Source: Pelagihabitans sp965238025 (GTDB lineage: Bacteria; Bacteroidota; Bacteroidia; Flavobacteriales; Flavobacteriaceae). From it: DNA of 64,000 bases. Positions 53,887 through 63,723 of this stretch are shown here, one piece after another. Positions within the stretch are counted from its first letter, which is position 1; each line of letters begins with the position of its first letter. The notes beneath the pieces are model-generated. The model searched no databases, was not told the DNA's origin, and saw only the letters and a list, made by a program, of their open reading frames with translations. Both the position numbers and the translations under genes were made by a program. The stretch covers positions 2,728,001 to 2,792,000 of the forward strand of contig OZ250162.1 of assembly GCA_965238025.1 (NCBI GenBank), read 5' to 3'.

Positions 53887-55023
53887 ATGTCAGAAAGAAA
53901 AAATATTTGTATAACAATAAATTCCCTTGCGAGGGGTGGTGCAGAAAAACAATGCTTGTTATTGGCAAAAGCGTTGAAACCTTACCACAATGCAATTCTG
54001 GTTATCCTGAATCCCGAACCCATCTACCCGCCGCGTTTAGAAGTAATAAAAGAAGAAGGTTTAGACCATATTTACTTATCTAAAAACCCAGTTAAAAAAA
54101 CATATGAATTCATCCGTTTTCTAAAAAAAAGAAAGATAGATATCATTTTTTCTTTTCTACCCAAAGATACCATGCTGTCCGCTATTTGTGGCAAGCTAGC
54201 CGCCCGGGTACCCTATGTTTTGGGCGGAATCAGGAATAGCTATACGCCATGGGGTAAATTTACCGCACTAAAGATTGTTCATAATCGTTTGCTAAACTAT
54301 ACCATAGCCAACAATTATGCGGCCTATAACTCGGCAATCGAATTTGGCTTTAATAAAAAGGTGATGGTCGTGGTAAATGGTATAGAAATCAACCCTTTTT
54401 TTGAGAGACAGAAAGTAGATAGCAATACGATCACCATAATCAGCCTTGGAAGATTGGTAAAACAGAAGGATTATGAAACTGCTATAAAAAGTATCTCAGC
54501 ATTAAAGAAAATGCTAAAGACAGCTATTAGGGTAAAGTACAAAATTGTTGGACAGGGTCCAGAACAAGAAAGTATCATTGCCAGCATAGATAAGTATGGG
54601 GTTAAGGAAGAAGTAGAGATAATCACAAACCCATCAGATATATATGGGCTTTTAGAATCGTCGGATATATATCTGTGTACCTCTACATTTGAGGGAGTTT
54701 CCAACTCAATAATGGAAGCCATGAATAGTGCGTTACCCATTGTCGCGACCGACGCAGGAGACAATTCGCGTCTAGTAAATCATGGTAAAAACGGATTTAT
54801 CACCAATATTTACGATTATAAAAAATTGGCTGAACACCTGTACAATCTTGTTGAATCTCGGAGCAAACGACATCAAATGGGTACGGAAAGCTATAATCAT
54901 TTGATTAACTCTTTTAGCTATGCTGTTTTTCAAAAAAAATATTTGAATATGATCAAGAATATCGAATCCATTGAAATACATGAGGGGGATCCCCAATTGC
55001 AGGAGGATAATTCAATCGAGTAG
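53887..55023 (+). CDS. Glycosyltransferase family 4
   Basis: The 378-residue GT4 protein has LARGGAEKQCLLLAKAL as acceptor-side loop and the donor-binding motif STFEGVSNSIMEAMNSALPIVATD split around the E-x7-E pair. It probably adds one sugar of the EPS repeat unit on the cytoplasmic face. The upstream in-frame TTG (53848) is rejected in favour of this ATG, which puts the first beta-strand at the normal distance. Confidence 0.9.
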   Translation: MSERKNICITINSLARGGAEKQCLLLAKALKPYHNAILVILNPEPIYPPRLEVIKEEGLDHIYLSKNPVKKTYEFIRFLKKRKIDIIFSFLPKDTMLSAICGKLAARVPYVLGGIRNSYTPWGKFTALKIVHNRLLNYTIANNYAAYNSAIEFGFNKKVMVVVNGIEINPFFERQKVDSNTITIISLGRLVKQKDYETAIKSISALKKMLKTAIRVKYKIVGQGPEQESIIASIDKYGVKEEVEIITNPSDIYGLLESSDIYLCTSTFEGVSNSIMEAMNSALPIVATDAGDNSRLVNHGKNGFITNIYDYKKLAEHLYNLVESRSKRHQMGTESYNHLINSFSYAVFQKKYLNMIKNIESIEIHEGDPQLQEDNSIE

Positions 55024-55234
55024 TTGCCTTTATTTAGGACATGGCCAATTGCGAACTAAGGATTAAAATTTGACTAGACAGTTATAAAGATAACTTTAAA
55101 CGAATTTATGTGTCCGTAAACAGCTGCGATTGTATATTGCACTTTCTTTTGGGAAGATATACATCATATGACGAGTATTGAAAAGTTCGATTGTAAATCC
55201 AAGAATATAGGGGCAATACCCGCCGCTATTTGAT

Positions 55235-56350
55235 ATGGGAGAACAGAAAAACATAGCCTTTTTCGGAATAAAATACTTTCCCTCAAGAGGAGGTACGAGT
55301 CGTGTGGCCGAAAATCTAATCCTAAATTTGGCAAAAGACTATAACGTAACGATCTATTGCTACAAAAATGAATTGGCCAAGTCCCATATAAAAGGGGTAA
55401 ATGTAGTGCAGTTTCCTGAAATTGGTTTGGGGAATCTTGGCGTATTCCTATTCTATTTTCTTTGCTATTGGCATATTCGGTTGTTCGGTAAGTATGATAT
55501 TATTCATGCCCATAAAATTGATAGTTTCTTTTTTTTAAATGGCCTAGCCAAACGTGCGAAGGTAATAGCAACTGCCCATGAAGCTCCATACAAACGGGAT
55601 AAATGGGGAAGGATGGCCAAAATGTTTTTTAAGGTTTGTGAAAAGCGTTTTTTGAACTTCAACGGTCTTAAAACCGCAATATCAAAACCACTATGCGAAT
55701 TCTATAAAGAAAAGCACGGGGTTAATGTCCTTTTTGTCCCAAATGGGATAAACCTTGTTGAAGAAAAACTGGAAGATTCAACTAAATTCTGGCCAAAAAA
55801 AGTGCCAATAGATAGCCCATTTGTACTATTTGCAGCAAGAAGGATTATGGGTACAAAAGGACTTCATACTATGCTGGAAGCCTACAAGAAGCTTGATTAT
55901 AAAGGACATATTTTCATTGCCGGAGAGTTGGACAATTATCCGGCCTACATCAGAAAAATAAAAGGACTTGGCAGCAGTTTAAATGTTCATTTCTTGGGAT
56001 TCGTTAAACCCTTATCGGCCCTACTGGACTTGGTTGGCAAATGCGAGTATTTTGTTTTCCCATCGGAAACCGAAGGCATGTCGATTATGTTATTGGAGGT
56101 TGCGAGTATCGGGAAACCAATTTTAGCGAGCGATATTCCCGAGAATACACAAGTATTCGATGATAAAGACGTACTCTATTTTAAAAATAAGGACGTAGAT
56201 GATCTGGCCGAAAAAATCTTATGGGCTGAAAACAATCTTCTGGAGTTTAATGAGCTTGGAGTACATGCGAGGAATAAAGTAAATACCAAATATACCTGGG
56301 ATCGAATCTCCCTTGAATACGATGCGCTTTATCGCACTCTGATTAAATAA
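55235..56350 (+). CDS. Glycosyltransferase family 4
   Basis: The 371-residue GT4 protein has FPSRGGTSRVAENLILNL at its N-terminal domain, ARRIMGTKGLHTMLEAY before the linker, and the donor motif PSETEGMSIMLLEVASIGKP. It is one of four GT4 enzymes of the locus. About 210 bp without a gene precede it; I see no promoter there. Confidence 0.9.
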   Translation: MGEQKNIAFFGIKYFPSRGGTSRVAENLILNLAKDYNVTIYCYKNELAKSHIKGVNVVQFPEIGLGNLGVFLFYFLCYWHIRLFGKYDIIHAHKIDSFFFLNGLAKRAKVIATAHEAPYKRDKWGRMAKMFFKVCEKRFLNFNGLKTAISKPLCEFYKEKHGVNVLFVPNGINLVEEKLEDSTKFWPKKVPIDSPFVLFAARRIMGTKGLHTMLEAYKKLDYKGHIFIAGELDNYPAYIRKIKGLGSSLNVHFLGFVKPLSALLDLVGKCEYFVFPSETEGMSIMLLEVASIGKPILASDIPENTQVFDDKDVLYFKNKDVDDLAEKILWAENNLLEFNELGVHARNKVNTKYTWDRISLEYDALYRTLIK

Positions 56351-56526
56351 ACCTTTCCGATAATTAGCTGTATACTGCAGTTCGTCGAATAATTCCCTTA
56401 AAAACAATGAGTTATAAACTAAAGGGAGTTTTCTTACGTACCATTAAGTATATAACATCGAATAAGCCTGCATTTTGACCCCATAACCAATACGTTTGGC
56501 GTATTCGAGTCCCAAAACCTACAGCT

Positions 56527-57555
56527 ATGAGCAATTTACGTGTATCTTGCCCTAAAATTTTCATGTTTTTACTTTTAAGCTTAGTAATATTTTACTCTTG
56601 CGCCGATCAAGATTTATTTGTAGATCCTATAGATGATTCGGCAGGGGTAGCTACAACTCCCAGCGACCCATCACAATTTACACCTACCGACTCGACAGAT
56701 GTTAGCGAACCAAATACAACTAAAACATGCATTACCAATGGAGGTCTTGCTAAAGAAACAGGCTTGAAAACATGGTGTTGGGGCGACATTGACCTTCCGG
56801 AATATTCTGATCGAAAAGGGGTCCCGTTTAGCAATCGGGAGCTGACGGTTTCTACAGAATGTAGCGAAAAGCAAATTTCTAAAGATGGGGATAGGTTGAA
56901 ATTTAGCATCAACCCTACTTTTCCTGCCGTAGAAAGTTGGTGCGATAGGGATTTTAATATGCGGGCCGAAATACACACCCTACCTTGGGATGTACGGCAT
57001 GATTTGGGAACGGAGGAATGGTTTGGTTGGAGTTATACCCTAGGTGATGACTATATTATCGATAAAGAAAATACGTGGCTTTTTTTTCAAGTTCACCACG
57101 GTGTTATTGGCGATTCGCCGCATACTGCGTTGACAGTGATTCAGGACGGCCAGTTTCAAGGACATAGTGCGGGTGAAATATATGTTGTGAATAATAGTGG
57201 TAGTGTTGATGATTACCAACCTACCGGTTTTACTCCAAAAGCAGGGGAGACGCTGAATATTGTTGTACATGCCATTTGGGGCGACGCGCTAAACGGGTTG
57301 TTACAGGTATGGATAAATGGTAGCAATGTTTATAACAAACAAGTTGCGACGGTTTATGCAGACAAACCTTGGGGAGGAAATGCCAAATGGGGCATTTACA
57401 AATGGCCCTGGACCAAAGCAAGCGGGGTTCAAAAATCGCATGACCAAGGGATAACACATTTAGAAACCTATATGGGACCTTTACGAGTAATAACGAGAAG
57501 GCCGGGTGACCCTAATTACGGTGCAAATTCCTATGAACTGGTCGCACCGGATTAG
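56527..57555 (+). CDS. Putative secreted polysaccharide lyase-like lipoprotein
   Basis: The 342-residue lipoprotein (lipobox IFYSC) has a low-complexity Ser/Thr/Asp/Pro linker (about 30-65), then a beta-jelly-roll-like domain. FNMRAEIHTLPWD, EEWFGWSYTLGDDY, FFQVHHG and KWGIYKWPW resemble the heparin lyase I/glucuronan lyase-type polysaccharide lyase family (PF14099-like). The family call is from pattern memory and moderate. In an EPS locus such an enzyme may trim or release the organism's own polymer. Confidence 0.65.
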   Translation: MSNLRVSCPKIFMFLLLSLVIFYSCADQDLFVDPIDDSAGVATTPSDPSQFTPTDSTDVSEPNTTKTCITNGGLAKETGLKTWCWGDIDLPEYSDRKGVPFSNRELTVSTECSEKQISKDGDRLKFSINPTFPAVESWCDRDFNMRAEIHTLPWDVRHDLGTEEWFGWSYTLGDDYIIDKENTWLFFQVHHGVIGDSPHTALTVIQDGQFQGHSAGEIYVVNNSGSVDDYQPTGFTPKAGETLNIVVHAIWGDALNGLLQVWINGSNVYNKQVATVYADKPWGGNAKWGIYKWPWTKASGVQKSHDQGITHLETYMGPLRVITRRPGDPNYGANSYELVAPD

Positions 57556-57754
57556 AATTACAAGTCAGGTATCTATTTGAACAACCTCTTTTAGTATTTC
57601 CCTAGAGTGGTAAATTCGTTTTTATCAAGAAAACCGTAGGTATAAAATAAATTTTGCCAGAGGGGCCTCAAATTGCAACTTCTATGTTATTTTCACATCG
57701 ATTTGAACGAATTTTGTGGATTAAATTACTAATCAAGCCCTACGTTTGAATAGC

Positions 57755-58834
57755 ATGAGAATAGATTTTATAATAAGTAATTTTGGGGGAGATGGTGCGC
57801 AAAGAGTGGTTTGCAGTCTGGCCAATTATTTTTCCGAAAGGGGAAATAGTGTCAGGGTGATTACCTATAGGGATGGTGATACCTATCAATTGAATGAAAA
57901 TGTTCAGCGAATTCGACTACACAAAAAATTGCCATTGTTTGATTCTAACTTAAGTAGGGGCCTAGTGCACCTCGTCCGTTTTTATCGGAAAAAGAAGAAC
58001 AGGCCGGATATTATTAGTTCCCATATTCATACCATGGGATTGGTGACCATACCTATTTCATTGATGTATGGCATAAAACTGGTGGTTTCTGAACACAGCA
58101 ATCATTTAGCTACTAAAATAGGCATCAAGAAATGGTTGTTATGGAATGTCTTTTACAAATTCCCAAATGCGGTTACCATCTTGACTTCTTTTGACAAGGC
58201 CTATTTTGAAGGAAAAAACAAGAAGGTCGTTACAATGCCAAATCCACTTTCTTTCGAAGCCAATCTGGGTACCACGGTTCGCAACGATAAAACCGTTGTG
58301 GCCGTGGGTAATTTAGATCGGTATCATATAAAAGGGTTTGATAATCTTATTGAAATTGCGGCTATGGTGGCTGAGAAATGTCCAGATTGGAAGTTCATGA
58401 TTATAGGGGAAGGAAAACAGGGGCTTCGTTTTTTAAAGGAAAAAGCCGCGATATTAGGAGTTGCCAATTCTGTTATTTTCGCTGGATACCGTTCAGATAT
58501 TCAATATATTATGCAGACCTCCGAGATTTTTATGTTAAGCTCTCGTTATGAAGGCTTGCCCATGGTATTGATGGAAGCTGCTTCTCAGGGAATAGCCTGC
58601 ATAGCGTATGATTGTATATCGGGCCCCTCCGAGATTATCGAAGATGGGGTCAGTGGCATTTTGGTAGAAGACCAGAACAAAGAGGAAATGGCAAAAAAGA
58701 CCATTGAATTAATTGAAGATATGGCATTAAGAAAAAAATTGGGAGTGAACGCGGTACAACGTTCAGAGAAATTTTCTTTGGATAAGATAGGACTTAAATG
58801 GCAGTACCTTTTTGATGAAATAATCGACAAGTAA
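57755..58834 (+). CDS. Glycosyltransferase family 4
   Basis: The 359-residue GT4 protein has FGGDGAQRVVCSLANYF, EHSNHLATKIG and the donor motif SSRYEGLPMVLMEAASQG. DCISGPSEIIEDG is typical of Gal/GalNAc-adding EPS enzymes, though this does not fix the specificity. The ATG at 57755 is preferred over a TTG nine bases upstream. It is the last plus-strand EPS gene and converges on gtrA with 12 bp between stops. Confidence 0.9.
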   Translation: MRIDFIISNFGGDGAQRVVCSLANYFSERGNSVRVITYRDGDTYQLNENVQRIRLHKKLPLFDSNLSRGLVHLVRFYRKKKNRPDIISSHIHTMGLVTIPISLMYGIKLVVSEHSNHLATKIGIKKWLLWNVFYKFPNAVTILTSFDKAYFEGKNKKVVTMPNPLSFEANLGTTVRNDKTVVAVGNLDRYHIKGFDNLIEIAAMVAEKCPDWKFMIIGEGKQGLRFLKEKAAILGVANSVIFAGYRSDIQYIMQTSEIFMLSSRYEGLPMVLMEAASQGIACIAYDCISGPSEIIEDGVSGILVEDQNKEEMAKKTIELIEDMALRKKLGVNAVQRSEKFSLDKIGLKWQYLFDEIIDK

Positions 58835-58846
58835 CGTAAGGACAAA

Positions 58847-59251
58847 TTATTCAAGAAATACAAATTTTTTCCGAGCAACAAAGTTAAATACGGCAATTGT
58901 AATGACCACTACCGTTTTTGAAATTACGTACCAAATTGGCAAATAGGTTGTCATTAAAAACATAAGTAGAACGTTTAAGACAAGCCCAAAAAAGGAGAAT
59001 ATGAAAAATGCTAAGATTTCCTTTTTCCTAGTATACCTTCCCCCTTTAAAAACAAACTTGGCATTCAACAAGTAGGTGACGAAGATCGTTATGACGGATG
59101 AGAGCAGGTTTGCCAAATTCACCTCTAATTGCACCACTTCTACAAAGAACATGAGCAACAGTATGGCCACCATATAACAAACTGTCCCTACAGATATGAA
59201 CAAAAATATTTGTCGCACCAGGGGGTCGGTCAATTTATGGTCAAACCTCAT
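58847..59251 (-). CDS. gtrA: GtrA-family membrane protein
   Basis: The 134-residue protein has four predicted helices and the family signature FVTYLLNAKFVFKGG and FNFVARKKFVF near the C terminus. GtrA proteins are thought to flip undecaprenyl-phosphate-linked monosaccharides. The ATG follows the stop of the GT39-like gene directly (TAAATG), and a GT2 precedes both, giving the classic GtrB/GtrA plus periplasmic transferase arrangement. Confidence 0.9.
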   Translation of the reverse strand: MRFDHKLTDPLVRQIFLFISVGTVCYMVAILLLMFFVEVVQLEVNLANLLSSVITIFVTYLLNAKFVFKGGRYTRKKEILAFFIFSFFGLVLNVLLMFLMTTYLPIWYVISKTVVVITIAVFNFVARKKFVFLE

Positions 59252-60550
59252 TTAGCTTTCTTCAATGGGTTCCGCCAAATTAATTTTTAAAATAGTAGTG
59301 CACACATATACAAAAAACAAAACCAAAGAGGGAACTATGACGATAAAATACCTCCCCTTTCCTCCCAATAAAATCATACCTCCGGCATAGATAAAGGCAA
59401 ACATCAATTGCGCCTTTATCTCAAAAGGGATTCTTTTTCGCGCTAAAAATGCTGGATAGATAATTAATAGAAAAAGAACAACAATAAACATGTTCGGAAT
59501 GATATAGCCATAGGAGTTCAAGTCCTGAGATCTGTAGGAAATCGGATAATTAAACAATAGACGCCCGGCATTAGCAACCGTATTTTTTAAATATTTTAAG
59601 GGATATGCCTTCATATTCGCAAATGCTTTTGCCTTAAATGCGCTATCTCTTTCTATGTTCGATAGCGGCTCTAGTTCAAGGTACAGATCACGGTGATTGG
59701 CCGATAGACTATCGAAACTCTGATACACCTTGATGGCCTCATTGTTTTCCGTATTTCGCCCTAAGATATTATCGCCTGAAAACCAATTACCCCATTCGTT
59801 TTCAAACGGGGTGGACCTGTGATATAAAATTTCACCTCCTCGCGTGCCAAGATAGAATAGTTTTCCCGTTACAGAATATGCATATATGATGTATGGTGAT
59901 ATAAAAATTGTTGCCCCTATAAGTACAAGTAAAGCCTTTCGAGGATAAAGCTTAGATTTGATCAAATACAAAACAACCAGCAGAACTGCGCTTACGACCA
60001 TTACATGAAAAAATACAACTTTGGTAAGCACAAGAAATGCTAGGAAAAGAGAAGCGGGTACATAACTTTTCCAGTTTTTCCTTTTCTCATTGTACAGAAG
60101 ACAGCAATAAAATATGAATCCGCACATACACATAAAGGCTAAGGATTCTGAATATAATCGGGGCATCCATCTAAGCAATGGCGGATAGAGCCCAAGGATA
60201 ATAGCAGCGAACAGCGCATATTTTTGCTTGGTGTAAAGTAGAAGTGTTCTATAAAAAAAGAATACCCCCATAAAAACGAAAACCCCGTTCAACAACTTTG
60301 GAGCCAAAAAATCGATATTCAATGCGACAAATGGCAACAAGACAAGTGGGTAACTGGGTCCGTTCGAGAGATCGGGATTATCGGGATTTGTGTAAAACCC
60401 ATTCGCTAAATTATTGGCATAGCCTACATACCTGTTTTCGTCTCCGATCAGGGCGTCTGGTGAAAAGGATATGATCAGTACAACATAAAGTACCAACAAA
60501 GGCAAGAAATATGTAATACCCCATTTTTTCCCTAGCACCCTATCCATCAT
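59252..60550 (-). CDS. ArnT/GT39-like periplasmic glycosyltransferase
   Basis: The 432-residue integral membrane protein has about 11 helices. The first extracytoplasmic loop contains GDENRYVGYANNLANG with the acidic pair expected for GT-C enzymes that use polyprenyl-phosphate sugars. It probably transfers the sugar made by the adjacent GT2 to EPS or another surface glycan. Stop codon and start codon abut its neighbours without a gap. Confidence 0.83.
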   Translation of the reverse strand: MMDRVLGKKWGITYFLPLLVLYVVLIISFSPDALIGDENRYVGYANNLANGFYTNPDNPDLSNGPSYPLVLLPFVALNIDFLAPKLLNGVFVFMGVFFFYRTLLLYTKQKYALFAAIILGLYPPLLRWMPRLYSESLAFMCMCGFIFYCCLLYNEKRKNWKSYVPASLFLAFLVLTKVVFFHVMVVSAVLLVVLYLIKSKLYPRKALLVLIGATIFISPYIIYAYSVTGKLFYLGTRGGEILYHRSTPFENEWGNWFSGDNILGRNTENNEAIKVYQSFDSLSANHRDLYLELEPLSNIERDSAFKAKAFANMKAYPLKYLKNTVANAGRLLFNYPISYRSQDLNSYGYIIPNMFIVVLFLLIIYPAFLARKRIPFEIKAQLMFAFIYAGGMILLGGKGRYFIVIVPSLVLFFVYVCTTILKINLAEPIEES

Positions 60551-61597
60551 TTATAAATCTTTCGTTTTTTTTAAAACCGCCGAATTCATATGAAATAGTT
60601 CATCAAAATATCTCTTGTTCTGCAGCGAGAGAAAACCGATGCCTATAAATTGTAAGGCAATCATCAGCGTAAAACCTCCCACAAAAAAAGAATGCGGTCT
60701 ATTTCTGAAAACAGTGGCAACAGCTTCTGAAAATTTATCATTAAAAAGCCCGGAAGAAACTGTGATTTCCGGTAATACAGCAAATGTATGATAGAATATC
60801 CAAGCAATCACATACATGGAGACCATCAGTAGAAAAGTTCCGATAAACATGAAAAATCCGTAGGGTCTGAATATAAAACTGCTCATGAGGCCTAGCAAAA
60901 CACCCTTATAAATTCTAAGGCTCGAGGTACGGGTTTTACCTATTGATGATTGATAGGTCCAATCGAGATGGGCAGGAATTTCAACTATCCGGGCTCGAAG
61001 GATTTTTGCCTTTTGAATGATTTCCGGGTTTATGGAATATGTACTGGACTTAAGACTCAAAGATTTTATAAATTCACTTTTATAGGCTCTGGCCATACTG
61101 GTGAAGGTATGTATATTGATTCCGGAAGATAACCGCATTAGCTTGTTTACACTTTTACTCAGCAATAACCTAAAGAATGGCACTTTTGTGCACTTTCCGC
61201 CCCGCATATATGGAGAAGCCACTACAATATCTGCGTCCGCTTCAATGAGTTCATCAACCATTTCTTCAATTAACATTGGAGCGTAGCTCAGGTCAATATC
61301 CAAGACAACGATATACTCGCCATTAGCCTTTGCGAACCCGGTTTGCAATGCCCCACCCAAATTTCGATTTCTTTTATGATGAAAAACTAAGATGTTATCC
61401 CAAGATTTGGCAAATTCCTCTGCCAGCGCTGCGGTTTGATCAGAACTACCATCATTTACAATTAGGATTTCCCATCGAAATTTATCATTTAGGGTTTCCA
61501 AATATGTAGTTAATTCCCCAAGACTATGGCTAATCACTCCAGCCTCATTATAAGCTGGTAAGACAACGGAAACAAATGGTTTTTGGTAGGCATTCAT
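60551..61597 (-). CDS. GT2 polyprenyl-phosphate glycosyltransferase (DPM1/GtrB type)
   Basis: The 348-residue GT-A enzyme has VVLPAYNEAGVI at the start, ILIVNDGSSDQT and VVLDIDLSYAP (metal-binding DxD), followed by two C-terminal helices (about 240-265 and 305-328). It would make undecaprenyl-phosphate-linked sugar for the GT39-like and GtrA proteins encoded just downstream. Confidence 0.92.
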   Translation of the reverse strand: MNAYQKPFVSVVLPAYNEAGVISHSLGELTTYLETLNDKFRWEILIVNDGSSDQTAALAEEFAKSWDNILVFHHKRNRNLGGALQTGFAKANGEYIVVLDIDLSYAPMLIEEMVDELIEADADIVVASPYMRGGKCTKVPFFRLLLSKSVNKLMRLSSGINIHTFTSMARAYKSEFIKSLSLKSSTYSINPEIIQKAKILRARIVEIPAHLDWTYQSSIGKTRTSSLRIYKGVLLGLMSSFIFRPYGFFMFIGTFLLMVSMYVIAWIFYHTFAVLPEITVSSGLFNDKFSEAVATVFRNRPHSFFVGGFTLMIALQFIGIGFLSLQNKRYFDELFHMNSAVLKKTKDL

Positions 61598-61645
61598 GGC
61601 ATCTTTTTTTTATGAAGGTATTCAGATATCAAGATTATTATTTTT

Positions 61646-62683
61646 TTAGACAACGTTTTTAGGAGTCACTTTGTTATTATAAAGCTTGTCAATACGACTG
61701 CGTATTCTCTCAAATTCATGATCTTCCAACCGCTGCCCGTTAGACGCCGTTGAGAATTTTAGGTGTTGTAACTCTTTTGAATCGATTTTGCGATTCATGG
61801 CTTCCAGACCAACTTTTTGAATGATGTCTCTCGGATTTTCGCAAAAACTTTCGTACGAAACACGAATGTAGTTTTTAGAATCTATTTTTTCGCGCCCTTG
61901 GGCGATAACGGTATCAACCTGATAAACCTGATCACAGATGTCATCAATATATTGCAGTGGGTCGCCACTGTCCTCTGAATCTTTGCTCAGAAGGCCCCAT
62001 CCCAAATTGGCGTTTCCTTGCACTGTTCTCCGGGATAAAACGATGGACTGGGCGACAAAAATGGGGTCGCGGTATATTTCTACAAAATAGATATTTTTAA
62101 ATACAGAAAAAAGAAGGGGCGCACAAAGAGCGTTGCGGTTATTCTTATTTAGAAACGGTTTTTTGGACACCTTGAACCAAGCATTAAAAAAGTTCTTCAT
62201 GTCGGATTTTGACTCAGAACTAATCTCTTTTGGAATATGATTTCTGTCTTCTCCCAACCATCTATTCCACATAAAAAAAGCGTCATTAGGCCCTCCTTGT
62301 CCGGCGACACTACCAAAGTAACTTTCAAAACTCTTCTGCGGTCTTGGTATAAATCTATTGAACAATTTGTAAGCGGACAAAGGTGATCGATTGAATAAGG
62401 CAATAAAATTACTTATATAACTAACAGGCAAGTATTGCACCAAGGTCTGATATAATAATGTGGTACCGCTTCTAGACCCCCCGATGACCAGAATAATGGG
62501 CAGCTCTGAATCTGGATGGATTCTCTTCAGTTTTCCCCTTTCTGAGTATTGCAATAGAAAGTCAATAGGAATTAAAAGCTTTTGCAACGCTTCACGAGCC
62601 AAAATGGAATAAGCGGTCCTGTTTTTAGAAAAAAGCATGCGCTTTAACAGGCCGAACGGATCCTTGAAATTTGAATACCCCAT
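61646..62683 (-). CDS. Sulfotransferase-family protein
   Basis: The 345-residue PAPS-dependent sulfotransferase-type protein has the 5'-phosphosulfate loop VIGGSRSGTTLLYQTL and a 3'-phosphate motif in EIYRDPIFVAQSIVLSRR. A sulfotransferase in an EPS locus suggests a sulfated polymer, which fits a marine bacterium. The ATG at 62683 is used; a TTG 9 bp upstream is possible. Confidence 0.87.
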   Translation of the reverse strand: MGYSNFKDPFGLLKRMLFSKNRTAYSILAREALQKLLIPIDFLLQYSERGKLKRIHPDSELPIILVIGGSRSGTTLLYQTLVQYLPVSYISNFIALFNRSPLSAYKLFNRFIPRPQKSFESYFGSVAGQGGPNDAFFMWNRWLGEDRNHIPKEISSESKSDMKNFFNAWFKVSKKPFLNKNNRNALCAPLLFSVFKNIYFVEIYRDPIFVAQSIVLSRRTVQGNANLGWGLLSKDSEDSGDPLQYIDDICDQVYQVDTVIAQGREKIDSKNYIRVSYESFCENPRDIIQKVGLEAMNRKIDSKELQHLKFSTASNGQRLEDHEFERIRSRIDKLYNNKVTPKNVV

Positions 62684-62754
62684 CTTGATCAACTGTTGTT
62701 TACAAATACAGTATTGCTGTAATTTGGACTACTATTAGTTTTCTACCCCTAAGG

Positions 62755-63714
62755 TCATACCGCTTTCTCCACCAAATTCGAATTTTTACTAATCGAGGAG
62801 GTGTGTTCTTTCATGGTCACCAACTGAAAATGCCTACTCAATACCTTCATGACTTTTTTAAAGATAAAAATCTTTCTTTTGCTAGAGACATTCATCCCCG
62901 GGAAGAAAGCCAAACTCGAAATTTGATCCCCTCCGATCAAATCTAAAGGATGCAATAAAAAGCTGGGTTGTGTTCTGGTCAATTTGCAAAGGTAAATAGC
63001 ACATTTTAAATACAACATCATTAACTGTTCTGAGATGTTGCTTATATAAATAAGATAGCTTAAATGAAAGGGAATCCTAAAAATCGGCATTGTGGTTACC
63101 GGAAGTTCCAATAACTTTTTACCATTTTTAAATTTCCAGTTGTAGGGCTTCAATCTTCTAAAACCATCAGAGAATTTACCGAAAATCTCCTTTCGATCTT
63201 CTTTTTCCTCCTTGGAAAGGTTCGAAGTTCTAAAATAATAAAGCCTGGCCAATGGTCCGATCACGGTTGGCAGGGTAGAGGCGTCATAAACATAATCTTT
63301 TTCACTTAACACCTCTAGCAGGGTTGTACTCCAACTAAATCCGGGTCCCCGAAAACCAATAGATTCTTTTCCTGTAACGTCCTTTATTACAGTATGGGCC
63401 TTATTAATTTCATCCCTTAACTCATCCTTAGTGTAAAGATGTAGCCAGGTTTCATGCTTAAACGAATGATTGGCTATTTCATGGCCGGCATCTGCAATAC
63501 TTTTTAAGTATTTATGATTTTTTTCGAAAGCGGCGTCCTGCCCTACAATGAAAAATGTGATTTTAAGGTCTAATTCGTCCAGCACTTGTAATGCATAAGG
63601 GACAAAAATATCCAGATACGATGGAAATTCTTCCCACCCCTCTTCGCCATGAATTTTCATGTAGGACCATTGGTTATCCATGTCGAGCGAAAGGCTTGCA
63701 AACGGTTTGCTCAT
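62755..63714 (-). CDS. Polysaccharide deacetylase (NodB homology)
   Basis: The 319-residue carbohydrate esterase family 4-like enzyme has motif 1 SLDMDNQW (Asp11/Asp13), motif 2 NHSFKHETW (His83, His87) and motif 3 RGPGFSWS. There is no signal peptide, so it may act in the cytoplasm on lipid-linked sugars or be exported otherwise. It is predicted to remove N- or O-acetyl groups from EPS or a precursor. Confidence 0.88.
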   Translation of the reverse strand: MSKPFASLSLDMDNQWSYMKIHGEEGWEEFPSYLDIFVPYALQVLDELDLKITFFIVGQDAAFEKNHKYLKSIADAGHEIANHSFKHETWLHLYTKDELRDEINKAHTVIKDVTGKESIGFRGPGFSWSTTLLEVLSEKDYVYDASTLPTVIGPLARLYYFRTSNLSKEEKEDRKEIFGKFSDGFRRLKPYNWKFKNGKKLLELPVTTMPIFRIPFHLSYLIYISNISEQLMMLYLKCAIYLCKLTRTQPSFLLHPLDLIGGDQISSLAFFPGMNVSSKRKIFIFKKVMKVLSRHFQLVTMKEHTSSISKNSNLVEKAV

Positions 63715-63723
63715 AATTAGCTG

